Assembly (NCBI GenBank): GCA_050951585.1
Contig: JBMNJI010000006.1
Coordinates: forward strand, 509,141 to 573,140
Reading direction: 5' to 3'
Length of the DNA stretch: 64,000 nt
Source: UBA3937 sp050951585
GTDB taxonomy: Bacteria; Bacillota; Peptococcia; DRI-13; DTU073
Below the pieces are notes generated by a model that searched no databases, was not told where the DNA came from, and worked only from the letters and a program-made list of their open reading frames with translations. The position numbers were made by a program, and so were the translations under genes. Of this stretch, positions 1 to 9,055 are shown piece by piece (the first letter of the stretch is position 1; each line of letters opens with the position of its first letter).

Positions 1-632
1 AAAGAACTTGGACTTAGTGCACTGACCATTTCTACTACTTCTTCAGGTTTCACATTACCGTCACTGCCAATCTGAACGGCCATTTCTAAGAGCAGTTTTC
101 CTTCCGGCCCTCCCTCTTTCAGGCGACCGGTCAATTCCCGAATCCCCGGACGGATATCCACTTCCCGCAGGCCCTTTTTGCTCTTCCGCTGGACCGGATA
201 AGTAGTCGTTGCCAGAACATCACCAATGACCTTATTGATCTTTTCCTGTGAAGATACACCATCACCACTTTGGAAGGGAACCTCCACCTGATAACGGGCA
301 AGATTAATGAGGGCCATTAAGCTTTCAGTTCTTTTGGTTACCGGAACTGCCCCCCGCACACAAAGCCCGCGGGGAAGCACATTGTTCAGGCGCCGCAGTA
401 CCTCCTCCGCCGGTATCTCTTCCAAGAGCTGGACGTCAAGATACTCCGCTTCGCTGGTCACCCCTACCGCCAGGGCCGAGGCAAAAGAAACCCGCGGATG
501 TGGATTAAAGCCCTCGGAAAAGGCTAAAGGCAAACCGGCACGACGAAAGGCCCTTTCCATCGCGGTCATCAAATCCAGATGTGAAAGGAATCTCGCCTCT
601 TCTTCTTTGCTGTACTGTATACACAAAAGCAT
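1..632 (-). CDS. TIGR03936/DUF2344 radical-SAM-linked protein (3' end outside window)
   Basis: The reverse strand reads as an open frame to the window edge, with the family's opening pattern (FLSHLDLM, then EGFNPHPRVSFASAL). At least 210 residues are present. The ATG at 632 is chosen because GGAAGGTGA lies 8 nt upstream. A GTG at 644, overlapping the TGA stop of the upstream radical SAM gene as GTGA, is the alternative start. Either way the two genes are translationally coupled. In Clostridia this protein is regularly encoded directly after a TIGR03960 radical SAM protein, as here. Its biochemical role is not established. The 3' end is cut by the window, not truncated biologically. Confidence 0.85.
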   Translation of the reverse strand, partial: MLLCIQYSKEEEARFLSHLDLMTAMERAFRRAGLPLAFSEGFNPHPRVSFASALAVGVTSEAEYLDVQLLEEIPAEEVLRRLNNVLPRGLCVRGAVPVTKRTESLMALINLARYQVEVPFQSGDGVSSQEKINKVIGDVLATTTYPVQRKSKKGLREVDIRPGIRELTGRLKEGGPEGKLLLEMAVQIGSDGNVKPEEVVEMVSALSPSS

Positions 633-640
633 CTTCTTAC

Positions 641-2524
641 TCACCTTCCCTTGGATGTAGAACGAAGATGTAAAGCAACATCCAAGTCCTGACAGATTCC
701 GCACACAGCGCAGGAGCTAAAACGGCAGTCACCTGTTGTCGCCACCTGGTAGGCCTTTTCTCTTTCCCGGAGGAGGAATTTCTTTTGCACCCCGCTCTCG
801 AGATGATCCCAGGGCAAGGGACTGTCCGTGTCTATTGGGATGTTGGCAATTTGTTCCGGTACTATTCCCACCTCACGAAACGCCTCCAGCCATGTTTCAT
901 AGTGAAAATGCTCAGACCAGCCATCGAAGCGGCAGCCACGGCGCCAAGCCTCAATGAGCACCCTGCCCAGACGCCTGTCCCCTTTGGCGAAAACCGCTTC
1001 CAGAAAACTTAATTCTGCTTCATGATAATGATAGACGATCCTTTTATCCTTTATTTTAGTTCGTAAATATCTTTGTTTTTCCTGCAAGGTCTCTAAGGAA
1101 TCCTGTGCCTCCCACTGAAAGGGGGTATGCGGCTTAGGCACAAAAGAAGACACACTTACCGTCACCGACGGGCTCTTTTTACTGCCTGTTTCCCGTAAAA
1201 TCTCCCGGCCTTTTTGGATTACTTTCGCCGCCAACTCGGCAATCCCGTCAAGATCCGCAAACGTTTCGGTCGGAAGCCCCAGCATAAAATAAAGCTTTAG
1301 CTGAGTCCACCCTTCCCGGAAAACAGCTTCGGCGACCTGAAGCATATTTTCCTCCGTTACATTCTTATTGATTACATCTCTGAGCCGCTGAGTCCCTGCT
1401 TCCGGGGCAAATGTCAGCCCTGTTTTACGCACTCTTTGCACCTCTTTGGCCAGATTGACAGAGAAAGAATCAACACGCAAAGAAGGTAAGGAGACGCCGA
1501 TATTCCGCCCGGCAAAACGATTTAATACCTCCTTTAATAAGGGTTCAACACAGGAATAATCACTGGTACTCAAAGAGGTCATGGAGATCTCATTATGCCC
1601 GGTATTTTGACTTAATTGTTCGGCTTGCTCCACCAGTAATTCCTTACTGCGTTCCCGGACCGGCCGGTAAAGGACCCCCGCCTGACAAAAGCGGCAACCG
1701 CGTGTGCAACCGCGTAAAACCTCCACCATCATCCGGTCATGGACTACTTCCAAATAGGGGACGATCGGTTTGAGCGGAAAATAGGCCATATCCAGATCCT
1801 TCACCATCCTTTTCACCACACGCGGGGCTGCCTCAGGCTCGATCACCTTCATCCCGGTAAATCTCCCCTGAGAATAATTTGCCTCGTAAAAGGACGGAAC
1901 GTAGACTCCCTGGATTTTGGCCAGTTCTTTTAAAAGTGTGCTTTTCTCCTGCTTTCCGTTCCGTCTTTCCCGATGTTCGGCCATCACTTGAAACAACTCT
2001 AAAATGACCTCTTCTCCTTCCCCAAGCACAAAAAAATCAATAAAATCGGCTAAGGGCTCGGGATTAAATGCACAAGGTCCGCCGGCCATAATGAGCGGAT
2101 ACTCATCCCCGCGGTCGCAGGCCAAAAGAGGGATCCTCCCCAAATCTAACATATTGATAATATTGCTATAGCTCATTTCATATTGCAAAGTAAACCCAAT
2201 ACAATCAAACTCGGTAAGCGGAGTCATGGATTCCAGACTAAAAAGCGGTATCCCCCTGGTCCGTAATTCAGCTTCAAAATCAACCCAGGGTGCAAATACC
2301 CGCTCCATCGAATATTCAGGCTGTTCATTGACCAAACCATAGATGATCTGTAACCCCAGATGAGACATCCCTACCTCATAAACATCGGGAAAAGCAAAAA
2401 GGGAATGCAGTTTTACCGTCTCCCAGTCCTTTTTTACCGCATTGTATTCGTTGCCTAGATAACGCAAAGGCTTACTAACCTTTGATAATACTTCTTCTGT
2501 CAAAACCTGTTTCCATTCTTTCAA
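641..2524 (-). CDS. TIGR03960 family B12-binding/radical SAM protein
   Basis: 627 residues. The N-terminal third has the cobalamin-binding-like fold typical of such radical SAM enzymes. The cluster motif CTRGCRFC near residue 275 gives the CxxxCxxC ligands for a [4Fe-4S] cluster and AdoMet cleavage. The C-terminus adds a Cys-rich CRFSSCAVCGIC segment that could bind a second metal or cluster. The start is a TTG preceded by AAGGAGGATCT. Its stop overlaps the possible GTG start of the DUF2344 protein downstream. The family is conserved in Firmicutes beside DUF2344, usually near rng and rplU. The substrate is unknown. Upstream lies transposon debris rather than the M50 protease gene often found there. 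Confidence 0.9.
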   Translation of the reverse strand: MKEWKQVLTEEVLSKVSKPLRYLGNEYNAVKKDWETVKLHSLFAFPDVYEVGMSHLGLQIIYGLVNEQPEYSMERVFAPWVDFEAELRTRGIPLFSLESMTPLTEFDCIGFTLQYEMSYSNIINMLDLGRIPLLACDRGDEYPLIMAGGPCAFNPEPLADFIDFFVLGEGEEVILELFQVMAEHRERRNGKQEKSTLLKELAKIQGVYVPSFYEANYSQGRFTGMKVIEPEAAPRVVKRMVKDLDMAYFPLKPIVPYLEVVHDRMMVEVLRGCTRGCRFCQAGVLYRPVRERSKELLVEQAEQLSQNTGHNEISMTSLSTSDYSCVEPLLKEVLNRFAGRNIGVSLPSLRVDSFSVNLAKEVQRVRKTGLTFAPEAGTQRLRDVINKNVTEENMLQVAEAVFREGWTQLKLYFMLGLPTETFADLDGIAELAAKVIQKGREILRETGSKKSPSVTVSVSSFVPKPHTPFQWEAQDSLETLQEKQRYLRTKIKDKRIVYHYHEAELSFLEAVFAKGDRRLGRVLIEAWRRGCRFDGWSEHFHYETWLEAFREVGIVPEQIANIPIDTDSPLPWDHLESGVQKKFLLREREKAYQVATTGDCRFSSCAVCGICQDLDVALHLRSTSKGR

Positions 2525-2592
2525 ATTATTTAGATCCTCCTTAAGAGCAATGAAAATAGAAGAATAATACTATATTTCCATTTTCCAGGCCA

Positions 2593-5403
2593 TCATAGGC
2601 GGAAATCCTTTGGAAGATCACACTGACCACCCCAGCAAACGACTGAGCCATCCTCTTTTAAGGCTAAACTATGCCATTCCCCGGCTGCTATGGCCACCAC
2701 ATTGCTTAACTCCTTCGGAACATTACACTGACCATAATCATCGTTATTACCCCAACAAACGACTGTCCCATCAGCCTTTAACGCCATATTAAACCAATAC
2801 CCTGCTGCTACAGCGACTACATTACGTAACTCCTTCGGGGCATCACATTGTACGTCACCATCTTTTCCCCAGCATACTACCGTCCCGTCAGCTTTTAACG
2901 CCACACTATGTATAAAACCTGCTGTTATGGCAACTACGTTGCTCAAACCCTCTGGTACATCACATTGTCCATATTTATTATCACCCCAGCATACTACCGT
3001 CCCATCGGCCTTTAACGCCATATTATGATATTTCCCTGCTGTTATAGCCACCACATTGCCTAGCCCTGCAGGGACTTCACACTGACCATAATCGTTTTTC
3101 CCCCAGCAAACAACTGTACCATCTGCCTTTAACGCCATATAATACCAACCCCCCGCGGCTACAGCTATTACGTTGCTTAAGCCAGTTGGCACATCATTTT
3201 GTCCAACATCATTAATTCCCCAACAAACGACCGTACCATCATCCTTTAATGCGATATTATGCATAGGCGATGCCGCTACGGCAACTACATTGCTTAATCC
3301 CGTTGGAACATCACACTGACCATACCTGTTTCTTCCCCAGCAGGCGACTGTACCATCATCCTTTAACACCACACTGTGGTCATAACCTATTACAATTCTC
3401 TTTCCATATGCTTGCGCTTCTTCTAATGTTATATTAGTTGGCTTTACAGAAAATAAATTAAGCCCCGCCGGAACATCACACTTATCATAATTATTATCGC
3501 CCCAGCAAACCACTGTACCATCACTCTTTAACGCCATACTATGGAGATATCCGGCGGAAATCGCAACTACATTATTTAAATCTGCCGGAACACTCCGCTG
3601 CCCGAAGTTATTTCCTCCCCAGCAAACCACCGTACCGTCACCCTTTAAGGCCATACTATGATGACATCCGATTGATACAGCAACAACATCATGCAAATCT
3701 GTGGGGACATTACTCTGCCCATATGTATAGGAATTATATCCCCAACCGACTATGGTCCCATCGCTTTTTAAAGCTATGTTATAGTTATATTTACTAAAAA
3801 CAGCTCTTGCATTCTTTAAACCTAACGGGACATTACACTGTCCGCGCGAATTATCACCCCAGCAAATAGCCGTGCCATCACTCTTTAAGGCCACACTATG
3901 ATTATCCCCTGCGGCGATGGCAATTACATTTTGCAAATTTGCTGGGACATTACACTGACGATCAGTATTGTAACCCCAGCAAACCACCGTACCATCATTC
4001 TTTAAGGCCATACTATGCCTTTGTCCTGCTGCTATGGCGACGACGTTGCTTAAACCCGCCGGGACATCACACAGACCTTCCGTATTATATCCCCAACAAA
4101 CAACCGTACCATCTGCCTTCAAGGCGATACTGTGATCAGTTCCTGCGGCGACCGCTTTTACATTGTTTAAACCTGCAGGAACTTTATACATATCACTAAA
4201 ACGCTCATCTCCCCAACACACCACTGTACCATCCTTCTTTAACGCCACACTATGGACAACCCCTACTGCTATTGCCTCAACATTACTTAAGTCTAACGGT
4301 ACATTGCAAAAGCCATAACCATTATTTCCCCAGCTAGCTGCCGTACCGTCAGCCATCACGGCTACACTATGATCCTGCCCTGCAATAATCTTCTTTCCAT
4401 ATGCCTCTGCCTTTTCAAAAGTCACAAAAGCAGGCTCTACGGGACTGGCAGAACCACCTTTAATTGAGGCATTCCCGCTTTTATCTAAGCTCACTCCCGG
4501 CTCTGAAGCAGAAAATAAATCAAGCCCCGCCGGAACATCATTACACTGATCAAACCAATTATCTCCCCAGCATACTACCGTCCCATTGTTATCTTTGGTT
4601 ATCCAAAGGTTTTGTTTTTCATTAAATGTAGCTTGTTCCGTTAAGAAACGTTGTGTAAGCTCTATTACGGGATTAGTCTTTAAGTCAAATTGCCCATGGG
4701 CTAGCTGAACAATTTCTGCACAGTATTGAATTAAAACCTGGATTCGGGATTCGCTGTCTTTTCCTTTAAGTTTATAAAGGAATTGTGTTTTGTAATCTGA
4801 TTTGAGAAAGAGCTTTAAAGCATCGTTTAAGAGAGCTTCAGGGAGTGCCTTTATCCCATTGACTAAAACGTCATAAGCCAAGGAAAGACGCCCAGCCAGT
4901 TTAATATTAGACATAACTTGAGTAGAGTCCATACGTGCTTCATCGGTACTAAGTTTGGCAGCTTTGATGAAATGATCTGTAAGGTTTTCAAATTGAGCAA
5001 ATATGATGTCTGCTTCTTCGGGATGTTCCAGAGAATAATTATATAGTCTGGCTCTGAACTCATATAAAGTTCGTGGGGCAAAGTAGCGTTCTCCTAATGT
5101 ACGGAGACCTAAAGCATAGGAAATTTGAAAGTTATAGGCATATTCATCAAGAAGTACTTCGTCTGTATAGCCGCGAATTTCTTTGATTAAATCTAGCCCC
5201 ATTAAAATATTTACAGGAAAGTTAGGACGTCCATTATCGCCGCAGTATAACGGAGCAAAAGAATTTTCATTAATATTGCAAAATACATGCTTATAGAAGA
5301 GTGCGGCCCACGATTTTTGTAGCTTTTCAGTAAGTCTCGAATCCATAGTACTAAGATTGTTAAATAAGTCTTGTTGTAAATGTTCTTTGTTCTCCTTAAA
5401 CAT
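2593..5403 (-). CDS. Chimeric ORF: IS1182-type transposase N-terminus fused to RCC1-like repeats
   Basis: 936 residues in one uninterrupted frame. Residues 1-270 look like the N-terminus of an IS1182/DUF772 transposase: opening MFKENKEHLQQDLF, the region GDNGRPNFP, and the segment around ARMDSTQVMSN. At about residue 271 (near nt 4593) it switches mid-repeat into RCC1/BNR-like units of about 39 residues with the core HSVALKSDGTVVCWG. I count 16 WG motifs up to the C-terminus. Two short linkers (starting GLDLFSASEP and GLNLFSVKPT) interrupt the propeller repeats. The transposase has lost its catalytic C-terminal part, and the RCC1 part has lost any signal peptide. It may be a deletion-born chimera without function. 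Expression from the transposon promoter is possible but unproven. Confidence 0.75.
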   Translation of the reverse strand: MFKENKEHLQQDLFNNLSTMDSRLTEKLQKSWAALFYKHVFCNINENSFAPLYCGDNGRPNFPVNILMGLDLIKEIRGYTDEVLLDEYAYNFQISYALGLRTLGERYFAPRTLYEFRARLYNYSLEHPEEADIIFAQFENLTDHFIKAAKLSTDEARMDSTQVMSNIKLAGRLSLAYDVLVNGIKALPEALLNDALKLFLKSDYKTQFLYKLKGKDSESRIQVLIQYCAEIVQLAHGQFDLKTNPVIELTQRFLTEQATFNEKQNLWITKDNNGTVVCWGDNWFDQCNDVPAGLDLFSASEPGVSLDKSGNASIKGGSASPVEPAFVTFEKAEAYGKKIIAGQDHSVAVMADGTAASWGNNGYGFCNVPLDLSNVEAIAVGVVHSVALKKDGTVVCWGDERFSDMYKVPAGLNNVKAVAAGTDHSIALKADGTVVCWGYNTEGLCDVPAGLSNVVAIAAGQRHSMALKNDGTVVCWGYNTDRQCNVPANLQNVIAIAAGDNHSVALKSDGTAICWGDNSRGQCNVPLGLKNARAVFSKYNYNIALKSDGTIVGWGYNSYTYGQSNVPTDLHDVVAVSIGCHHSMALKGDGTVVCWGGNNFGQRSVPADLNNVVAISAGYLHSMALKSDGTVVCWGDNNYDKCDVPAGLNLFSVKPTNITLEEAQAYGKRIVIGYDHSVVLKDDGTVACWGRNRYGQCDVPTGLSNVVAVAASPMHNIALKDDGTVVCWGINDVGQNDVPTGLSNVIAVAAGGWYYMALKADGTVVCWGKNDYGQCEVPAGLGNVVAITAGKYHNMALKADGTVVCWGDNKYGQCDVPEGLSNVVAITAGFIHSVALKADGTVVCWGKDGDVQCDAPKELRNVVAVAAGYWFNMALKADGTVVCWGNNDDYGQCNVPKELSNVVAIAAGEWHSLALKEDGSVVCWGGQCDLPKDFRL
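4590..5403 (-). mobile_element. IS1182-family remnant (5' part of transposase)
   Basis: Only the first ~270 codons of the transposase remain, joined in frame to RCC1 repeats. The 3' half, which would hold the last catalytic residues, is absent. I could not define terminal inverted repeats in the AT-rich stretch 5404-5570 upstream, so the outer edge of the remnant is uncertain. The family assignment rests on overall sequence character. Confidence 0.6.
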
Positions 5404-5571
5404 ATGCTAACCCCCTAAATAATCAACTTATCTCTTTCATTCATTAAATTTCTCTCTAATACTTATTGATTCGATATGACGAGATAAATCTCCTTCTAAA
5501 ACAAGATTTTTATAGGGGTTTTTGCAGTGGAATCATACTATACATTTCTTCCCTTCACTAAGCAAGAATTT
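5404..5571. other. AT-rich spacer between the two mobile elements
   Basis: No ORF with a ribosome binding site and no clear hairpin is seen. It presumably contains the left end of the IS1182-type remnant and pre-insertion DNA, but I could not define the boundary. Confidence 0.4.
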
Positions 5572-5581
5572 GGTATCTAAC
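5572..5581. repeat. Target site duplication, copy 1 (GGTATCTAAC)
   Basis: This decamer sits immediately outside the left end of the ISLre2-type element. An identical copy lies at 7121-7130 just outside the right end, as expected for a target duplication. Confidence 0.85.
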
Positions 5582-5582
5582 G

Positions 5583-7120
5583 ATAGTGTCAAGTTACTTT
5601 GGGTTTTTTAATAATAAAAAGTCCCCTATTTGTGATACCTATCTATGCGCCCCTTACTGACTTAAGATACTGAGAAATCCAAGACCTTTTACCAATGTTT
5701 AGAATAGTTACATTACCAATATTTTCGTGTGATGCCGATAGTTTCCGTTTCTTCATAATTTCCTGGTCAACTTTTATTGCCCTTGCTTCTTTTATTACTG
5801 CTTTTTTTCTTTTTATAAACAAATCATAGACTTTTCCGCCGTTTGCTATAAATACTCTTAATCTTGCCATCTGGTCTACTCCCGTTTTACACCAGCCCAA
5901 CGGTCTTGAACTCAATCGTGATGATAATATATGGCTAACATGACCCTCCGCGCTGCAGCCTGCATAGTCTGCTTCATACTGGTTCCTTATTCCTTTCCAA
6001 TTGCTGAGTATATACCTACTTGCCTCTTGTACAGACCTTTTCTTTGCCTCGGTTTCGGTCGCTTTAAGATTCATCTGCTTTATTATTGCTTTAAATTGCT
6101 CACGATTTCCTTGTAAAATACTCGAATATATTTCTTTCCTATGTTCCGGTTGATTCCCGGTAGCTGCTACTATAGCACGGTTTAAATGGTACCTATCTAA
6201 AACCATTTTCGATTTCGGCAGCCAGTTAAGTCCTTCTTTTATCCAAGCAGCTCCATCACCATGCAAGTAAATTCGTTCCACGTAATCCACATTATAAGCT
6301 TTATATATCCAGTTTGCCGCTTCTAACCATAATTCTTCAGGGCTTTTACCATAATCGCTTATGTGGTGAATGTTTTTGCATTTACCACGCATTCCGTTTC
6401 TCTCAACCCCTTCATGGATGCTTATTAGCGGTACTATTGTATTTATTCCGTCCTGAAGTGTCACGTGATCTTCATCAGCTTCTACATGTAAAACTCCCAC
6501 CTGGCGCCTCGTTTCTGGCTGCTCTTTCTTCAACTTCTTCAGATGCCTCACCTTATTCATTACTGTCTGCCGACTGATTTCCCCTCCACTTACATACCGG
6601 CTGCTCTTACCGTATGATACTTCATTTGCATGTCTAACTAAGTCTACGGCAACTGATTTTGACACTCTTTCATAGCTTTCTAAGCCCACCGCTTGATCTA
6701 ACAAATACACATAGCCTTTATTCTTTTTATCTTTAAAATACGTTCTCTCAAATTCAAGTAAACCAAACCTAATGTATGTCTCGCGTTTATCGCCCTTACG
6801 TTCAATTACTAAGCCCTTACGCTTTCTACCTTGCTTATCTTCCACCAGTGTTTTATCCAAAATTTCAAAGTACGTCTTTACCATTTCAAGTATATACTCG
6901 TTGCAAACTCTTTTCAGATGATCCTCTATTTCTTCTAAACTCCTAATCTGACCTTCATTAAAAAACTCTGCAACTTCACCAATGAAATTTTTGCAAATCT
7001 GTAGTAAAATAGTATTCACAAGAGACATCTCCTTCCACGTAAATGGTTTGTCTGATTACTTCCATTTTACCAAAGAAGGTTGTCTCTTGTTTATTTTTTC
7101 CTACAACAATTTTACACTAT
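5583..7120 (-). mobile_element. ISLre2-type insertion sequence with target duplication
   Basis: The ends carry imperfect inverted repeats: ATAGTGTCAAGTTAC at 5583 and, on the opposite strand from 7120, ATAGTGTAAAATTG. The element is flanked by a 10-bp direct repeat GGTATCTAAC at 5572-5581 and 7121-7130. ISLre2 elements usually generate about 9 bp, so the exact boundary may shift by a base. One full-length transposase fills the element. The matching flanks and intact gene suggest a fairly recent insertion just downstream of the SpoIVFA-like gene. Confidence 0.85.
5643..7028 (-). CDS. ISLre2 family transposase (UPF0236)
   Basis: 461 residues, the usual size for ISLre2/UPF0236 transposases. The probable DDE triad is visible as EADEDHV (near residue 185), LHGDGAAW (near 260) and the acidic residue of CSAEGHVSH (near 365). 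The conserved YHLNRAI segment follows the second aspartate. The protein would catalyse cut-and-paste or copy-type transposition of the element that encloses it. No frameshift or stop interrupts it, so it may be active. The extent matches the element defined by the inverted repeats and 10-bp flanks. Confidence 0.92.
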   Translation of the reverse strand: MSLVNTILLQICKNFIGEVAEFFNEGQIRSLEEIEDHLKRVCNEYILEMVKTYFEILDKTLVEDKQGRKRKGLVIERKGDKRETYIRFGLLEFERTYFKDKKNKGYVYLLDQAVGLESYERVSKSVAVDLVRHANEVSYGKSSRYVSGGEISRQTVMNKVRHLKKLKKEQPETRRQVGVLHVEADEDHVTLQDGINTIVPLISIHEGVERNGMRGKCKNIHHISDYGKSPEELWLEAANWIYKAYNVDYVERIYLHGDGAAWIKEGLNWLPKSKMVLDRYHLNRAIVAATGNQPEHRKEIYSSILQGNREQFKAIIKQMNLKATETEAKKRSVQEASRYILSNWKGIRNQYEADYAGCSAEGHVSHILSSRLSSRPLGWCKTGVDQMARLRVFIANGGKVYDLFIKRKKAVIKEARAIKVDQEIMKKRKLSASHENIGNVTILNIGKRSWISQYLKSVRGA

Positions 7121-7130
7121 GGTATCTAAC
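7121..7130. repeat. Target site duplication, copy 2 (GGTATCTAAC)
   Basis: Identical to 5572-5581. It lies between the element's right end and the stop codon of the SpoIVFA-like gene. Confidence 0.85.
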
Positions 7131-7135
7131 TAGCT

Positions 7136-7864
7136 CTATATACCTTGGGCGGAAGGCAGAAACAGTTTGGCCGGATCAATCGATTGCCCTTTAACAGACA
7201 CGCTGAAAAAAAGCTGCGGATAGGCGGCATTACTGCCTGTTTTCCCAACCTTCCCGATGACTTGCCCCGTTTTGATTTCACTATTTACATCAACAAAAAT
7301 CTCCTTACAGTGGGCATATCTGGTAATCACTCCTCCTTCACTGCTAATCACCACGACCCTTCCTAAGGCTTCTTCATTCGCAATCCGTGATACTGTCCCC
7401 CCGATTGCCGCTTTAATGGGGGTTCCTTCTGCGGCAATGATGGAAATGCCATCATGAAAAAAACGGGTGTGGTCAGGTTTTTCCACCCACCCAAAAGGAA
7501 TCCCGATCTGCCCGGAGACCGGGATCGTTAATGAATCATTGAAACTGGGCAGCGCCGTAACCTCAAATGCAGCCCGCTCCAGCGTATCTCCCCAGATGCC
7601 TACCTCGCTAATAAAGCGCAGAACCGGTTCCAGATCATAATCGAGCGTGAACCACGCGCGGACTGTCCCCTGCACCTCAGACATGAATGGCGACTCGAAC
7701 TGAAAAATCCCCCAGATTAAGAAAAAGATAATAATGGCGGCAACCGTCTGCCGACCAATTTTCCGCAAGCGCATCCAATAAGACCATCGATTATTTAAGG
7801 GCCATAATTTTTGCCCATAACTCCGGAAATAGTCTCCCTCTCCCGGCTCCCACAGACTACCCAT
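7136..7864 (-). CDS. SpoIVFA-like protein with degenerate M23 (LytM) domain
   Basis: 242 residues from the ATG at 7864, placed 9 nt after AAAGGGGGA; a TTG at 7870 is the alternative. The order is a short cytoplasmic N-terminus, one membrane helix (VAAIIIFFLIWGIF) and a C-terminal LytM/M23 domain. The metal-binding residues are lost: the HxxxD region reads FFHDGISI and the usual HLHFE reads LFFSV. A membrane-anchored, catalytically dead LytM domain fits SpoIVFA, which holds the SpoIVFB protease in check during sporulation. In related genomes such a gene often sits upstream of an M50 protease gene and the TIGR03960 gene. Here the M50 gene is missing and transposon DNA occupies the gap. SpoIIQ-like proteins are the alternative. 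Confidence 0.7.
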   Translation of the reverse strand: MGSLWEPGEGDYFRSYGQKLWPLNNRWSYWMRLRKIGRQTVAAIIIFFLIWGIFQFESPFMSEVQGTVRAWFTLDYDLEPVLRFISEVGIWGDTLERAAFEVTALPSFNDSLTIPVSGQIGIPFGWVEKPDHTRFFHDGISIIAAEGTPIKAAIGGTVSRIANEEALGRVVVISSEGGVITRYAHCKEIFVDVNSEIKTGQVIGKVGKTGSNAAYPQLFFSVSVKGQSIDPAKLFLPSAQGI

Positions 7865-7954
7865 AAACAAAAGTCCCCCTTTGCTATTTACTTATTATTA
7901 AAATATATTGTCCAACAGCAAAGGTTATGCCTGAAGATAGTGTAAAAATCCCTC

Positions 7955-9055
7955 TCACGCAAATAAATTGAATAACACACGAATAATGCTGATACAAAAA
8001 TAAATACCAAAAATAAGAGAAAGATAGATCAAAATAGTCTCCCAATTGATTTTTCTACCGGTCTTCTTTTCAATTTTACCTTTTTCTCTTAATTTTAAAT
8101 ATATTAAGGTGAAGGTGAATAACGGAATTGGCAAGTATATGAAGAGATACAATACAATCAGTTGAATATCATCGAATAAAAATATGCAGAAAAGATAAGC
8201 TAAAGCTAGGCATATTATGGCATAGTAAACATAACGGCTTAACCGGCTTTTTTCTTCATCGATCACTTCAGAGCGAAAATACGCATATCTAAATATTAAA
8301 ATCGACACAAATTCCAGCAGAAAAAGAAGCCCAATGCCGATGATAATATAAAAAATAAATAGCGCGATTTGAAAAGGCATCACAATTAGCAGCATTAATA
8401 CTCCCGTAAAACCTTCCATAGTGTCATGCGTGAAGTCTGCAAAAAAATCCGGAAAAAAGCCAAGTTTAAGACATAAGGAACCAAAAAGCAAATTAATCAA
8501 TCCATAGATCGCTAAGAACTCGTACCACTTACTAGCAAAGGATTTAATTTTTTTCTCCTTTGGGGGAAGGAGTTCTTGTCCAATTGCCGTTTCACTGCTT
8601 GCAATCTTTTCAATACTGTTTATTAATTTTAGATAAATAAACAGAAAAGTAAAAATCGGGAGCGGCAAGTAGATTAAAAAAAGCAAGATAATATGCTGAG
8701 CTTTCCCGATTAATATTATGTATAAAAGATAAATCAATATGAAGCTTAGCAAGGTATATTTGATATATTTACCCAATTGCTCTTTTTCTTCATCTACTAC
8801 TTCCGTTCTAAAATACACAAGCCGAAATATAAAAATTGCCCCCCATTCAAGTATTACGAAAAACCCCAGGGTGACTATTAAATTAATCATTTCCAAAAAC
8901 TGCACGATTAAAGACTCAAAAACGCTCTGCCCTTCATGCGGCTCTACCCCTAACTCAAAACAAGCGTAGAAAAAGAAGAGATGGATGATTGCGTAGATTA
9001 CAAAAAACTCGTACCACTTATAAGCCAATGAACTGATTTTGGCATTATCATTCAT
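7955..9055 (-). CDS. Polytopic membrane protein with internal duplication
   Basis: 366 residues rich in hydrophobic helices. It is built of two homologous halves. KWYEFFVIYAIIHL at residue 13 recurs as KWYEFLAIYGLINL at residue 176, and YFRTEVVDEEK near 81 recurs as YFRSEVIDEEK near 258. Each is followed by a matching helix block ending LPLPIFTF or LPIPLFTF plus IYLKL. Each half has about four membrane segments, and a final helix closes the chain. The halves are joined by a charged linker near residues 150-170. I recognise no family. The gene stands alone, divergent from metH. The ATG has GTGAGGAA close upstream. Confidence 0.75.
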   Translation of the reverse strand: MNDNAKISSLAYKWYEFFVIYAIIHLFFFYACFELGVEPHEGQSVFESLIVQFLEMINLIVTLGFFVILEWGAIFIFRLVYFRTEVVDEEKEQLGKYIKYTLLSFILIYLLYIILIGKAQHIILLFLIYLPLPIFTFLFIYLKLINSIEKIASSETAIGQELLPPKEKKIKSFASKWYEFLAIYGLINLLFGSLCLKLGFFPDFFADFTHDTMEGFTGVLMLLIVMPFQIALFIFYIIIGIGLLFLLEFVSILIFRYAYFRSEVIDEEKSRLSRYVYYAIICLALAYLFCIFLFDDIQLIVLYLFIYLPIPLFTFTLIYLKLREKGKIEKKTGRKINWETILIYLSLIFGIYFCISIIRVLFNLFA

